A stretch of 64,000 nt of DNA from the NCBI RefSeq assembly GCF_013204845.1, contig NZ_JABMKY010000024.1, positions 62,001 through 126,000 of the forward strand, in the 5' to 3' direction. Within the stretch, counting starts at the first letter, position 1, and every line of letters begins with the position of its first letter. The notes beneath the pieces are model-generated. The model was given only the letters and a program-made list of their open reading frames with translations, was not told where the DNA came from and did not search any database. The DNA is from Paenibacillus qinlingensis. Its GTDB lineage: Bacteria; Bacillota; Bacilli; Paenibacillales; NBRC-103111. This document shows positions 9,634 through 18,949 of the stretch, one piece after another. The position numbers and the translations under genes were made by a program.

Positions 9634-10617
9634 ATGGACCTGCTCAGTATGCTTAATGCGTTCTTCACGAAATTCAGTGAACTTATTAATACGACGCTAG
9701 TGTATTCCACGGCGCTTATCTTCGGAGCTTTAGGCGGTATTTACTCAGAGCGCTCCGGTATCGTTAATATCGGTATCGAGGGCCTGATGGTTTCAGGTGC
9801 ATTCGCTTCAGCGGTTGGCACTTACTATGCGGAAGAAGCGAACATGGGCATCTGGTCCCCGTGGATTGGACTGTTGTGCGCGCTGTTATTCGCACTGATC
9901 TTCGCGTTGATTCATGCGGTTGCGACGATTTCGTTCAAAGCGAACCAAGTTATCAGCGGCGTGGTCATCAACTTCTTGGCAGCTGGCGTAACGTTGTACT
10001 TGGTGAAAGTATTGTTCAATGGTGCAGGTCAAACTGAAACCTTAAACGATGTATTCTCCAAATGGGAAATTCCGCTTCTCTCGAAGATTCCTTATATCGG
10101 CTATGCCTTCTTTACGGCCTATCCAACAACGTATATTGCGTTAATACTCGTGTTCGCAACTTGGTACGTGCTGTTCAAAACACCATTCGGCCTGCGTCTG
10201 CGTGCTGTAGGTGAGCATCCAAGTGCCGCAGATACCGTTGGGATTAAGGTGAAACGCATCCGTTATGTAGCTGTTTTAATCAGCGGTCTGCTAGCAGGAC
10301 TTGGCGGGGCGACGATTACGTTAACGACAACAAGTGCGTTCTCGCATAACACGATCTCGGGTCAAGGCTTTATTGCTATGGCGGCGATGATTTTTGGTAA
10401 ATGGCATCCATTTGGCGCACTGGGCGCCGCGGTATTCTTCGGAATGGCGCAAGCGCTCAACAATTTCATGCGGTTGTTCGATTTCTCTAAAGACATTCCG
10501 CAGGAATTCCTCTACATGCTGCCTTACGTACTGACAATCCTAGTATTGGCAGGAGCTGTGGGCCGCGCGAAAGCTCCATCCGCATTGGGTGAGCCGTACG
10601 ATCCGGGTAAGAGATAG
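9634..10617 (+). CDS. nupQ: Nucleoside ABC importer permease 2
   Basis: 327 aa membrane protein, shorter partner of the preceding permease. It shares IYSERSGIVNIGIEGLMVSG and the coupling-loop motif FGLRLRAVGEHPSAADTVGI. It begins one base after the previous stop with AGAGGG upstream. It ends the importer operon with a strong terminator. Confidence 0.86.
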   Translation: MDLLSMLNAFFTKFSELINTTLVYSTALIFGALGGIYSERSGIVNIGIEGLMVSGAFASAVGTYYAEEANMGIWSPWIGLLCALLFALIFALIHAVATISFKANQVISGVVINFLAAGVTLYLVKVLFNGAGQTETLNDVFSKWEIPLLSKIPYIGYAFFTAYPTTYIALILVFATWYVLFKTPFGLRLRAVGEHPSAADTVGIKVKRIRYVAVLISGLLAGLGGATITLTTTSAFSHNTISGQGFIAMAAMIFGKWHPFGALGAAVFFGMAQALNNFMRLFDFSKDIPQEFLYMLPYVLTILVLAGAVGRAKAPSALGEPYDPGKR

Positions 10618-10627
10618 TTGAATGAAT

Positions 10628-10668
10628 AAGCACCATCATGGGGGTGATCCTGTGATGGTGCTTTTTTG
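10628..10668 (+). terminator. Terminator of the nucleoside importer operon
   Basis: AAGCACCATCA and TGATGGTGCTT arms followed by TTTTT. Confidence 0.85.
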
Positions 10669-10734
10669 TGCGCATTATGTTGGTCGAGTAACACCCTCCC
10701 CGAGCACCCTGATCATCTCAAACATCCCGAATAG

Positions 10735-10924
10735 ATTAACTGGATTTCATACAGCTAATTTAGCCCTAATTCTCGCTTTTGTTCGATTAACTGTAAAAAG
10801 CACAGCTAATTTTGATCAATGTTGATATTTGAGGCGTTTTAGGTGGAATTAACTACATATTTTCCATCTAAGTTGAATTTGGAGAGAATTACTTGAAAAA
10901 TAAATGGAGTTTTTCCAGTTATTT
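10735..10924. repeat. Four-dyad dispersed repeat, class I, copy A
   Basis: Four imperfect 23-bp dyads of the form TTAACTG-N9-CAGCTAA. The first T of the TAAC-type tetramer is at 10737, 10788, 10850 and 10901, giving steps of 51, 62 and 51 bp. The fourth (TAAATGG ... CCAGTTA) was found by looking where the spacing predicted it. The copy lies between nupQ and the chemoreceptor gene (tandem genes). The rest of the gap (10669-10734 and 10925-11094) shows nothing I can name. Confidence 0.8.
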
Positions 10925-11111
10925 GCTTGAGGGCATCAGAGTCGCAATAGCCAACAGGGTGTAAAGAGGAGCAGTCATGATCTGCTAATGTCGCATTTTG
11001 AAGGAAAATGTCGAAGCGAGTCTGAATTTCTAAGATACCAGTTTTTGGTGGAAACAAATTTGTGTGACCCAATATAGAGAAGCAATTAGCATGTAGGAGG
11101 AGTAAGAGAAA

Positions 11112-13139
11112 ATGAATACGCAACGAGGAATGCATGTACAAGGGTGGGTGAAGGCTGTCTCCTTTACTTCGTTCAGAGCAAGAATGACGATTATGTTTCT
11201 AGTTATCGCGTTAGTACCGATGTTATTTAGTACCGTTTTTTCATCCTATTATTTAAAAAATGTGGTGAATGATGAAGTTCACTCCAAGGAAGAGAGTATT
11301 CTGAAAGCGAATGTTACGGCCATCGATTACTCCATCCAGCGTCAAATTTCTATTCTGAAAGAAATGCTGAAGTTTGAGGAGATCAAGAGTGGGAATGAGA
11401 AGGAAATCATCAAAACACTCCTCAAATTCGAACAAGCCAACAAAGACGTCGAACAGTACGTTTATGTAAATAAAGATGAAATGGCGCTAACCTCAGCAGG
11501 ACAGAAAATTTCTGTATCCGATCGTGATTACATCAAGCAAGCCAAACAAACGAAGCAGCCGGTGAGTACGGATCTCCTCGTCAGTAAGACAAGTGGGAAA
11601 AACATCATTGTTTTATTTGTCCCGATGCTCGATGATAAGCAGAATTTTATTGGCGGCATGTTCACTCCCCTAACGACTGGTAACCTCACTGTTTACACCG
11701 ATACGATTCAAATAGGCGAAACCGGATATGGCTACTTAATGTCTCCTAGTGGTGGACTGTTAACGTATCCGAGCAAAGAACTAGCAGGTAAGAATATCGC
11801 GGATGTGCTTTCGAAGTCGGAAGTAGCGAAATTGCAAGAAACGGTTTTGAAGGAAAAGAGCGGAAGATTCAATTATACAAATGATGATGGCGTGGCGAGA
11901 GAAATTAGCTTCGATACGATTCCCTCAACAGGCTGGCGCTTAATTACAAATGTGGTGGATGATGAAGTATATGGCTCCGTAACAACGGCGAATCATGTAT
12001 CCATTTGGCTGGCTGTAATCACGACGATTGTTGTAGCCGCTATTGCACTACTGGTATCTTCGGCGACAACGAAACCGGTTCTGGCTATTACAGAGGCTGT
12101 GAAGAAGGCAGCGACGGGGGATTTGACTCCTCGACTTACGATCAATCGCAGTGATGAACTTGGGCAACTAGCCCTTAATATGAATCTAATGTTGGATTCG
12201 TTCTCGGATATCGTAGGCAAAGCTAGTTTGACGGCTGAGCAGCTAGGAGCATCATCGGAGGAATTAACGGCAGCTGCGACGGAGTCCGTGGGCATTTCCA
12301 ATCGTATCGTCGAGTCTATGCAAGAGGTATTCAATGCGAGTGAGGGTCAACTGATGGGAGCTGAGCAAACGTCGATTGCAATGGGCGAAATGGCGGTAGG
12401 CGTTCAGCGAATTGCTGAATCTTCCTCTGTTGTGACCGAAGCTTCTCATACGTCGATGATGGAAGTACAGCAAGGGCGCATCGCTATTAATCAGGCTGTT
12501 GAACAGATGAAGTTTATTAATGAATCGGTTGGCAAATCAGCCGAAGATATGAGAGCACTCGAAGCCTACTCGCAAAAGATTGGGGAAATCGTTTCGGTCA
12601 TCACCGAAATTACGAACCAAACTCAACTGCTATCGTTGAATGCTTCGATCGAGGCGGCACGTGCTGGCGAGCAAGGTCGCGGATTTGCTGTGGTAGCGAA
12701 TGAAGTGAAGAAGCTTGCTGAACAGTCGTCTTCATCGGCGAAGGATATCTCTGAGTTGATTCGCGAGGTTCAATCATCGACAGTGAGAGCGGTACAAGCG
12801 ATGAACAATGGCGTGAAGGACGTGGAGAAAGGATCCGAGTTGATTGATGCAGCAGGACAAGTCTTTAATCGTGTGACGGTTGCGTTCCAAGAAATCTCAG
12901 ACCAAATCCAAGAGGTATCCGCAGCATCGCAGGAAATGTCAGCAGGAACAGAAGAGGTATCAGCGTCCATGAGCGAGATTGTCTATATGACAAAGGCGTC
13001 CCACGAGCATGGTCAAGGTATATCAAAAGGTTCGGAGAAACAGCTCGCTGCTATGGAAGAAATATCTGCTTCTGCAGAGGATTTAAGCCAAATGGCGCAA
13101 GAACTGCAAGAATCGCTTTCTAGATTTAAAACTCGCTGA
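11112..13139 (+). CDS. Methyl-accepting chemotaxis protein with extracellular dCache-type sensor
   Basis: 675 aa. The first membrane helix is at about residues 24-46, and a double-Cache-like sensor at about 47-290 (YVYVNKDEMAL, SDRDYIKQAKQTKQPVSTDL, GYGYLMSPSGGLLTYPSKEL). The second helix is at about 298-320, followed by HAMP (to about 375) and a long cytoplasmic coiled-coil. The conserved hairpin tip that contacts CheA/CheW is intact (NQTQLLSLNASIEAARAGEQ, then GRGFAVVANEVKKLAEQS). It senses a small ligand outside and steers flagellar motility; the ligand is unknown. The start follows GGAGGAG by nine bases. It is a single-gene unit with its own terminator. Confidence 0.92.
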   Translation: MNTQRGMHVQGWVKAVSFTSFRARMTIMFLVIALVPMLFSTVFSSYYLKNVVNDEVHSKEESILKANVTAIDYSIQRQISILKEMLKFEEIKSGNEKEIIKTLLKFEQANKDVEQYVYVNKDEMALTSAGQKISVSDRDYIKQAKQTKQPVSTDLLVSKTSGKNIIVLFVPMLDDKQNFIGGMFTPLTTGNLTVYTDTIQIGETGYGYLMSPSGGLLTYPSKELAGKNIADVLSKSEVAKLQETVLKEKSGRFNYTNDDGVAREISFDTIPSTGWRLITNVVDDEVYGSVTTANHVSIWLAVITTIVVAAIALLVSSATTKPVLAITEAVKKAATGDLTPRLTINRSDELGQLALNMNLMLDSFSDIVGKASLTAEQLGASSEELTAAATESVGISNRIVESMQEVFNASEGQLMGAEQTSIAMGEMAVGVQRIAESSSVVTEASHTSMMEVQQGRIAINQAVEQMKFINESVGKSAEDMRALEAYSQKIGEIVSVITEITNQTQLLSLNASIEAARAGEQGRGFAVVANEVKKLAEQSSSSAKDISELIREVQSSTVRAVQAMNNGVKDVEKGSELIDAAGQVFNRVTVAFQEISDQIQEVSAASQEMSAGTEEVSASMSEIVYMTKASHEHGQGISKGSEKQLAAMEEISASAEDLSQMAQELQESLSRFKTR

Positions 13140-13185
13140 GTGTAGGTCCCATGAACTCAGTTGAGAGGTAGGATAACTATTTAGG

Positions 13186-13218
13186 AGGTCGATCAGGAAA
13201 TTCTGATTGGCCTTTTTC
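13186..13218 (+). terminator. Terminator of the chemoreceptor gene
   Basis: AGGTCGATCAG and CTGATTGGCCT pair with G-T wobbles and are followed by TTTTT. Confidence 0.7.
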
Positions 13219-13268
13219 ACTAGAAACATAGACATTATGTTATAATCGGCTGAGAGGGGTGAGTCAAA

Positions 13269-16200
13269 ATGAAAGCGATTACTTTGATGAAGTCGATGTG
13301 GACTTTTATCATCATCATAGCTTTATTAATAGCAGTTATTGGGACGAATTTCTATCAGATGTTTGCTCTGAAGGGGACCCTTGACCATGTTAAGACGAAT
13401 TGGATGCCGAGTATTGCTAGAATTGTAGTGATGCAAGAGCTCATTACTCAGGAAAGAGTTCTCCTGCATAAAATGTTACTTGAAACGGATAAGAATGCCC
13501 TTCTTACCGTAATCACCTCTTATCAGGATATTCGTCGACAGTTTGATGAGAAGTATCGAAGCTATGAGTTTTTCATCAACTCTGAAAGTGAAAGACAGAT
13601 TTATTTGGAAGTGTCAGATAAAACGATAGATTACTTGCAGAAGGGCCAGCTTATCATCGATGCTGTCCAATCCGGTAATTACATCATGGGCAAGAGCTTG
13701 TTGGACATGCTTACACCGAGTCGAGAACAAGCCGATGCAAGTTTACAGAAGTGGATTGATTATAATTTGATGGGAACCCAAAAGGATGTAGATCGCACAT
13801 CCAATCAGCGTGAGTTAGTACTTTGGATGGCGAGCATTTCTACGATTGTGGCGATTGCCATTGGGGCAGCTCTTGCCTTGCAGACGCGTTCTGTGAGAAG
13901 GAAGGGCGAACGGAAGTTGATGAAGGAGAAAGAGAAAGCTCAAAGCTATCTCGATCTCGTGGATGTGATGGTTGTGGTGCTGGACCGAGACTGCCGGATT
14001 GAGTTGTTGAATCGGAGAGGCTGCGCCATGCTGGGTTATGAGGAAGCGGATCTCATCGGTAAGAATTGGTTTGAGATTTGTGTGCCGAAGGATCAATGGG
14101 ATGTAAGAAAGCGATACTATCAGGGGATCATGGATGGCAACCCAGCGCTTGATTACTACGAGTCCGTGATCATCGTCAGCTCAGGTGAAGAGCGCCTTCT
14201 CGGATGGAATAATAATTTGATATGGAAAGAGACTGGTGAGATTGGCGGTGCTATTCTTGCGGGTGTCGATATTACCGAACGTAAACAGGCTGAAGAGACG
14301 CTGAATCAGTATAAAGATCATCTTGAAGTATTAGTGGAGGAACGCACATCTGAGTTGGAAACTAAGAACCTGCTTCTTGCTGATGCCAAGGAGTCCGCTG
14401 AATCTGCCAACCGGGCGAAGAGTGAATTTCTGGCGAATATGAGCCATGAAATCCGCACGCCGATGAACGCAATTATCGGACTCAATTATTTACTGCAGCA
14501 AACAGATCTAACCGAGCGGCAGAAGGATTACGTAGGGAAGACGGTACTTTCGGCCAAAAGCTTGTTGACGATTATCAGTGATATTCTCGATTTCTCGAAA
14601 ATTGAAGCGAAGAAGATTGTTCTGGAGCGCATCGATTTTGATTTGTATGAAATTATGAGCAATATATCGAATATCATCGGATTTTCGCTGTATGAGAAAG
14701 GGTTGAAGCTGCACTTCTCCATCCATCATGAGGTACCTCAAGTCTTGAATGGCGACCCATTCCGATTGAATCAAGTTTTACTCAATTTGGTGAATAACGC
14801 TTTGAAATTTACGGATGAAGGTGAAATTGAGATTGCGGTAAGTGTTTCTTCACAAGATGAAAGTGGAGTTTCGCTTCGATTTGAAATACGGGATACAGGC
14901 ATTGGGATGACACCTGCGCAGCAAGCGTTATTGTTCCACGGATTCACACAAGCGGATATGTCAACGACCCGCAAATACGGGGGAACAGGCCTAGGTCTAG
15001 TCATTAGCAAGAGTATCGTAGAGTTGATGCAAGGGGAGATTCATGTCGAGAGCGAACTTGGGAGAGGGAGTTCCTTCATCTTCACAGTGAAGTTCGAAGT
15101 AGGCTTGGAACATTTATTCAGTGCGCCAGTAGCGTCCTATTTGAAGTTTCTGCGCGTGCTTCTCATTTGCGATGACGAGGAAATGCGGCTTGTTCTGAAG
15201 AGTCAATTGGAACAGTTCCAATTTATTGTGAATGCCGTAGATTCTGCTCAAAGCGCACTGGAACAAATTAGCGTAAGCTGCCGTTATGATCTGGTTATGA
15301 TTGATTGGAACCTTCAGGATGAGAAGGCACACGCCTTGGCGGAGAAAATAAAGCTGGAGTATGCGACACCTGTGCAAGTTATCGTACTGATCAGTTCGTA
15401 TCATGAATCGGAGCTTGGGCTGAACTCTCAGACGTCGTCTGTGAAAAAGGTGCTCTACTATCCAATGAGCCAGTCTCAGTTATATAACCAAATAACGAAC
15501 TTGTTCCAAGAACAACTACAGATGAAGATCCAATCGCCACAGGGTGAGAATGAAGCCAAAAAACTGCACATGCTCCGTAACAACGAGGTATTGCTAGTGG
15601 AAGACAATGAAATCAATCAACAGGTGGCACAGGCCATTCTTCAGGAGATGGATATTCGTGTAGACGTAGCAGAGAATGGCATCGAAGCGCTGAAGAGAGC
15701 GTCAACTAAGCGATATGATGCGATCTTAATGGATTTGCAGATGCCCTTAATGGATGGGTTTGAAGCCACTAGAAATATCCGAGATTTTGATCAAGAAACA
15801 CCGATTATTGCAATGACAGCCGATGCGATGCAAGGGGTTAAAGAACAAGTGTTGGAAGCAGGCATGGATGCTTATATTTCGAAGCCATTTGAACCTATTC
15901 AGTTATTTAGTGTCTTACAGCGGACGATTCAGAGCTCGCGAGTGAGAGGGTATGCAGAAGTCGCAGCAGCGAAGCAAATCGAGGCTTTGCCTGCACTGAA
16001 TCCAGAAGAGGCCCTGGGACGTCTGGGACAGAATACGAACCTCTATGAGCGAATATTAAACAAGTTTGTTGTGAACCATGCGAATGCCATAGAGGGGATG
16101 CGTGAGGCGATTAAGGAAAAAGACTTCTCCGAAGCTCTGCTACTTGCTCATACGCTGAAAGGTGTAGCTTCCAACATCGGAGCAACACCGCTCAGTCATA

Positions 16201-16340
16201 CGTCGGATGAGCTTCAAACGGCGATCCATCAGGGTTCTATCGGGTTGCTCGAGGATCTTTTGGAAACCGCGGAGAGCAGGTTGGCGCAGGTTAATGAAGC
16301 TATTAAAGGGTATTTGGCAGCAAATGCGCAAGAAAAATAA
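13269..16340 (+). CDS. Hybrid sensor histidine kinase (sensor-PAS-HisKA-HATPase-REC-REC-Hpt)
   Basis: 1023 aa. TM helices at about 10-32 and 184-206 flank an external helical sensor. A PAS domain is at about 225-340, then a coiled coil. The phosphoacceptor is His393 in MSHEIRTPMN. ATP-binding boxes are NLVNNALKFTD, IRDTGIGM and GGTGLGL. The first receiver is degenerate (CDDEE, Asp679 in MIDWNLQD). The second is canonical (VEDNEIN, Asp822 in MDLQMP, Lys872 in SKPFE). The C-terminal Hpt carries His961 in AHTLKG. This is a full internal phosphorelay; the output response regulator is not next door. The start follows GAGGGGTGA. Confidence 0.92.
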   Translation: MKAITLMKSMWTFIIIIALLIAVIGTNFYQMFALKGTLDHVKTNWMPSIARIVVMQELITQERVLLHKMLLETDKNALLTVITSYQDIRRQFDEKYRSYEFFINSESERQIYLEVSDKTIDYLQKGQLIIDAVQSGNYIMGKSLLDMLTPSREQADASLQKWIDYNLMGTQKDVDRTSNQRELVLWMASISTIVAIAIGAALALQTRSVRRKGERKLMKEKEKAQSYLDLVDVMVVVLDRDCRIELLNRRGCAMLGYEEADLIGKNWFEICVPKDQWDVRKRYYQGIMDGNPALDYYESVIIVSSGEERLLGWNNNLIWKETGEIGGAILAGVDITERKQAEETLNQYKDHLEVLVEERTSELETKNLLLADAKESAESANRAKSEFLANMSHEIRTPMNAIIGLNYLLQQTDLTERQKDYVGKTVLSAKSLLTIISDILDFSKIEAKKIVLERIDFDLYEIMSNISNIIGFSLYEKGLKLHFSIHHEVPQVLNGDPFRLNQVLLNLVNNALKFTDEGEIEIAVSVSSQDESGVSLRFEIRDTGIGMTPAQQALLFHGFTQADMSTTRKYGGTGLGLVISKSIVELMQGEIHVESELGRGSSFIFTVKFEVGLEHLFSAPVASYLKFLRVLLICDDEEMRLVLKSQLEQFQFIVNAVDSAQSALEQISVSCRYDLVMIDWNLQDEKAHALAEKIKLEYATPVQVIVLISSYHESELGLNSQTSSVKKVLYYPMSQSQLYNQITNLFQEQLQMKIQSPQGENEAKKLHMLRNNEVLLVEDNEINQQVAQAILQEMDIRVDVAENGIEALKRASTKRYDAILMDLQMPLMDGFEATRNIRDFDQETPIIAMTADAMQGVKEQVLEAGMDAYISKPFEPIQLFSVLQRTIQSSRVRGYAEVAAAKQIEALPALNPEEALGRLGQNTNLYERILNKFVVNHANAIEGMREAIKEKDFSEALLLAHTLKGVASNIGATPLSHTSDELQTAIHQGSIGLLEDLLETAESRLAQVNEAIKGYLAANAQEK

Positions 16341-16368
16341 AGAGTGGTAGACTAATGCTAATCAAAGA

Positions 16369-16418
16369 AACAGCAGCAGCTATGGACGAGAAATGAAGTC
16401 CTAGGCTGCCGCTGTTTT
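16369..16418 (+). terminator. Terminator of the hybrid kinase gene
   Basis: AACAGC-GCAGC and GCTGC-GCTGTT arms (one internal mismatch) followed by TTTTATTTTT. Confidence 0.65.
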
Positions 16419-16588
16419 TATTTTTCATGTGTAAGATAAACCCTTTACCAGAGATCCCATTCGTTTGGGGATTATTTCATCTATACGAAGAGTTACAGGC
16501 AAAATATGCGGGGATGCTCTTGTTTGACCAGTATCATGGACTTGTTTAACCAAATTATCCATAAATGGACGAGCGAATTTGAAGCTGA

Positions 16589-17068
16589 CTATCCCCGGTT
16601 CATGGCTGTTTCGCCCGTACGAGTTATCTCAACTATACCGTATGGATGGAGCAGTTGAAGGAATGCATCATTTTTTTCTGGATCACCAACGATTTGCACA
16701 ATTATTGTACTTAGGCTCACATCGATAACGGAGCAGCGGAATGTTTCCGTTAGGCTTTGAATCTCCGAACGTTTGGAGGGCTCCATTTTGAGCTTTACCA
16801 GCATTAGTTCGCGGCTCACTAGCGCTCTATCTTGCAGTTGGATAACATGTAGAATATCGATCAATTTGTTTAGCTGGCTGCACATTTGTTGAAATTGTCC
16901 ATCGTCCCCTCTGGCAACAACGATCATACGCGAAAGCCCTTCCTGTTCGCATGATCCAACAGTAATGCTCTCGATGTTATAGCTTCTCCGTGAAAATAAA
17001 CCCGCCACTCTCTGTAGCACGCCCGGCGTATTATTCACCAAAACCGACAGCAGTCTTCTATTTTCCAT
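16589..17068 (-). CDS. ilvN: Acetolactate synthase regulatory (small) subunit
   Basis: 159 aa. The N-terminal ACT domain (LLSVLVNNTPGVLQRVAGLF, YNIESITVG) binds valine and confers feedback inhibition; the C-terminal half matches the small-subunit family. The ATG at 17068 is preceded by GGAGGAG at six bases. A longer frame reaches back to a TTG, but that would start inside the ribosome site. It overlaps the end of ilvB by 11 bp, so the two are translated together. Confidence 0.9.
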   Translation of the reverse strand: MENRRLLSVLVNNTPGVLQRVAGLFSRRSYNIESITVGSCEQEGLSRMIVVARGDDGQFQQMCSQLNKLIDILHVIQLQDRALVSRELMLVKLKMEPSKRSEIQSLTETFRCSVIDVSLSTIIVQIVGDPEKNDAFLQLLHPYGIVEITRTGETAMNRG

Positions 17069-18821
17069 CTGTTTCTCCTCCAATATCGGGTCCCAGAATG
17101 ATATCCTGCAATCCTTTTCCTTGCGGGATCATTGGATAAACAAGCTCGTCACGAGGGATGATAAAATCGATCAGCACAGGTCCCTCAGTTGACAAAGCCT
17201 CTTGCCACACACTCTCGGCTTGTGCCGGGGTTTCCGCTCTAAGACCCTTGACTCCATAAGCTTCAGCTAGCTTGACAAAATCCGGGCTGCCGGACAAATC
17301 GATATGGCTATAGCGCCCCTCATAGACCAGTTCCTGCCACTGACGAATCATGCCGAGGGTTCGGTTGTTGAGAATGATGATTTTCACGGGAATATTGTGT
17401 ATTGAACAGATTGCAAGCTCTTGGGAACACATCTGTATTCCGCCGTCACCATTTACAGAGATGACGGTGGTGTTCGGGTTGCCGATTTGTGCTCCAATTG
17501 CTGAAGGAAAACCGAAGCCCATCGTCCCCAATCCTCCTGATGTAATCAGGGAACGGGGCTTCCGAAACTGGTAATACTGTGCTGTCCACATTTGATGCTG
17601 CCCTACATCTGTTGTAATGATAGCCTCTCCACCCGTCGTCCGCGAAATCATTTCAATCACATATTGTGGCTTCAGCTCTTTATCGGATGACTTGAACCGA
17701 AGCCTGTAGTCCGTTTTTAATTTCTGGAGCTTATCGGTCCATTCCTTCTTCTCTACATTATCGGCGGGAATACTTCGATTCAGTTGCTCCAAGACCACCT
17801 TGGCATCACCTATTATTGAGATCGCGGTAGGTACTAATTTGGCAATTTCCGCCGCATCTATGTCGATATGAGCTACCTTCGCTTGGGGTGCAAAGCTGTC
17901 CAGCCTCATTGTGACACGATCGTCAAAGCGGACCCCGACGGCAATTAAAAGATCGCATTGCAGCAGAGCCTGATTCGCCGCGTAGGTGCCATGCATGCCG
18001 GGCATGCCCAACCATAACTCATGCTCCGCCGGTATTACTCCCAATCCAAGCAAGGTTGTTGTCACTGGCGTTCCCGTGCGCTCTACGAAACCAAGGAGAG
18101 CTTCACTGCCTTCAGCTTGAATGACGCCCCCTCCTACTAGCAACAGTGGTTTTTTACTATCCTTTAAAGCTGAAGCAAGCCGCACTACGGCGTCTTGATC
18201 GACAGTTAGCGATTCAAGCTCAGTCGTATAACCTGGAACCGAGACTTGATCGGGTAATATGAATTCCGTCATGGCTGCGCTTATGTCTTTAGGGATGTCA
18301 ATCAGAACGGGACCTTTACGTCCGGTTGCGGCAATATGGAACGCCTCTTTGATAGTTCGAGCAAGATCGGACACTTGCTGAACCAGATAGCTGTGCTTAG
18401 TTATTGGCTGGGTGATGCCAACAATATCAACCTCCTGAAACGAATCGGTTCCAATCAGGTCAGACGATACATTGCCGGTAATTACGACAAGTGGCACCGA
18501 GTCCATATAGGCTGTTGCAATACCGGTCACCAAATTAGCAGCACCAGGACCGGAAGTCGCCATGACAACTCCTGTCTTGCCAGTGGAGCGAGCATAGCCA
18601 TCCGCAGCGTGAATTGCCCCCTGCTCGTGGCGTGTCAGCAAGTGGCGAAACTCCGGGTTATCATGCATCGCATCATAAATGTACAAAACCGCCCCTCCAG
18701 GATATCCGAACACACATTCAACTCCTTCCGCAAGCAACGTGCGCAATAGAATGTCTGATCCCGAAAGCATTTCTCCTGCTCCTTTTACAGAGCTGTGCCT
18801 ATTTCCTGATATAATATTCAT
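17058..18821 (-). CDS. ilvB: Acetolactate synthase catalytic (large) subunit
   Basis: 587 aa. A TPP enzyme that condenses pyruvate with pyruvate or 2-oxobutanoate for valine/leucine or isoleucine synthesis. The N-terminal TPP-pyrimidine domain has GYPGGAVLYIYDAM and the RHEQGAIHAADGYAR segment with the activating glutamate. The TPP-binding motif is GDGGIQMCSQEL ... NN. The start at 18821 follows AAGGAGG. It forms a two-gene unit with ilvN, not linked to ilvC or the leu genes here, and faces an AAA/LuxR regulator across a 128-bp gap. No T-box leader fits in that gap. Confidence 0.92.
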   Translation of the reverse strand: MNIISGNRHSSVKGAGEMLSGSDILLRTLLAEGVECVFGYPGGAVLYIYDAMHDNPEFRHLLTRHEQGAIHAADGYARSTGKTGVVMATSGPGAANLVTGIATAYMDSVPLVVITGNVSSDLIGTDSFQEVDIVGITQPITKHSYLVQQVSDLARTIKEAFHIAATGRKGPVLIDIPKDISAAMTEFILPDQVSVPGYTTELESLTVDQDAVVRLASALKDSKKPLLLVGGGVIQAEGSEALLGFVERTGTPVTTTLLGLGVIPAEHELWLGMPGMHGTYAANQALLQCDLLIAVGVRFDDRVTMRLDSFAPQAKVAHIDIDAAEIAKLVPTAISIIGDAKVVLEQLNRSIPADNVEKKEWTDKLQKLKTDYRLRFKSSDKELKPQYVIEMISRTTGGEAIITTDVGQHQMWTAQYYQFRKPRSLITSGGLGTMGFGFPSAIGAQIGNPNTTVISVNGDGGIQMCSQELAICSIHNIPVKIIILNNRTLGMIRQWQELVYEGRYSHIDLSGSPDFVKLAEAYGVKGLRAETPAQAESVWQEALSTEGPVLIDFIIPRDELVYPMIPQGKGLQDIILGPDIGGETDGK

Positions 18822-18949
18822 TTACAATAACCTCCTTGTCATTCCGCTTTCTTAACGGTACTACAGAAAAGTCGAGTTGAGGCTACCCTTTCGTTTACGT
18901 TGAGGGTATACTTTTAGATAAAAATATAGCGAAATGGAGTGATGATGCT

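Noticed and set aside
18822..18949. T-box leader for ilvB
   Set aside because: The gap is too short and no T-box sequence or antiterminator is visible; the same is true before ilvA.
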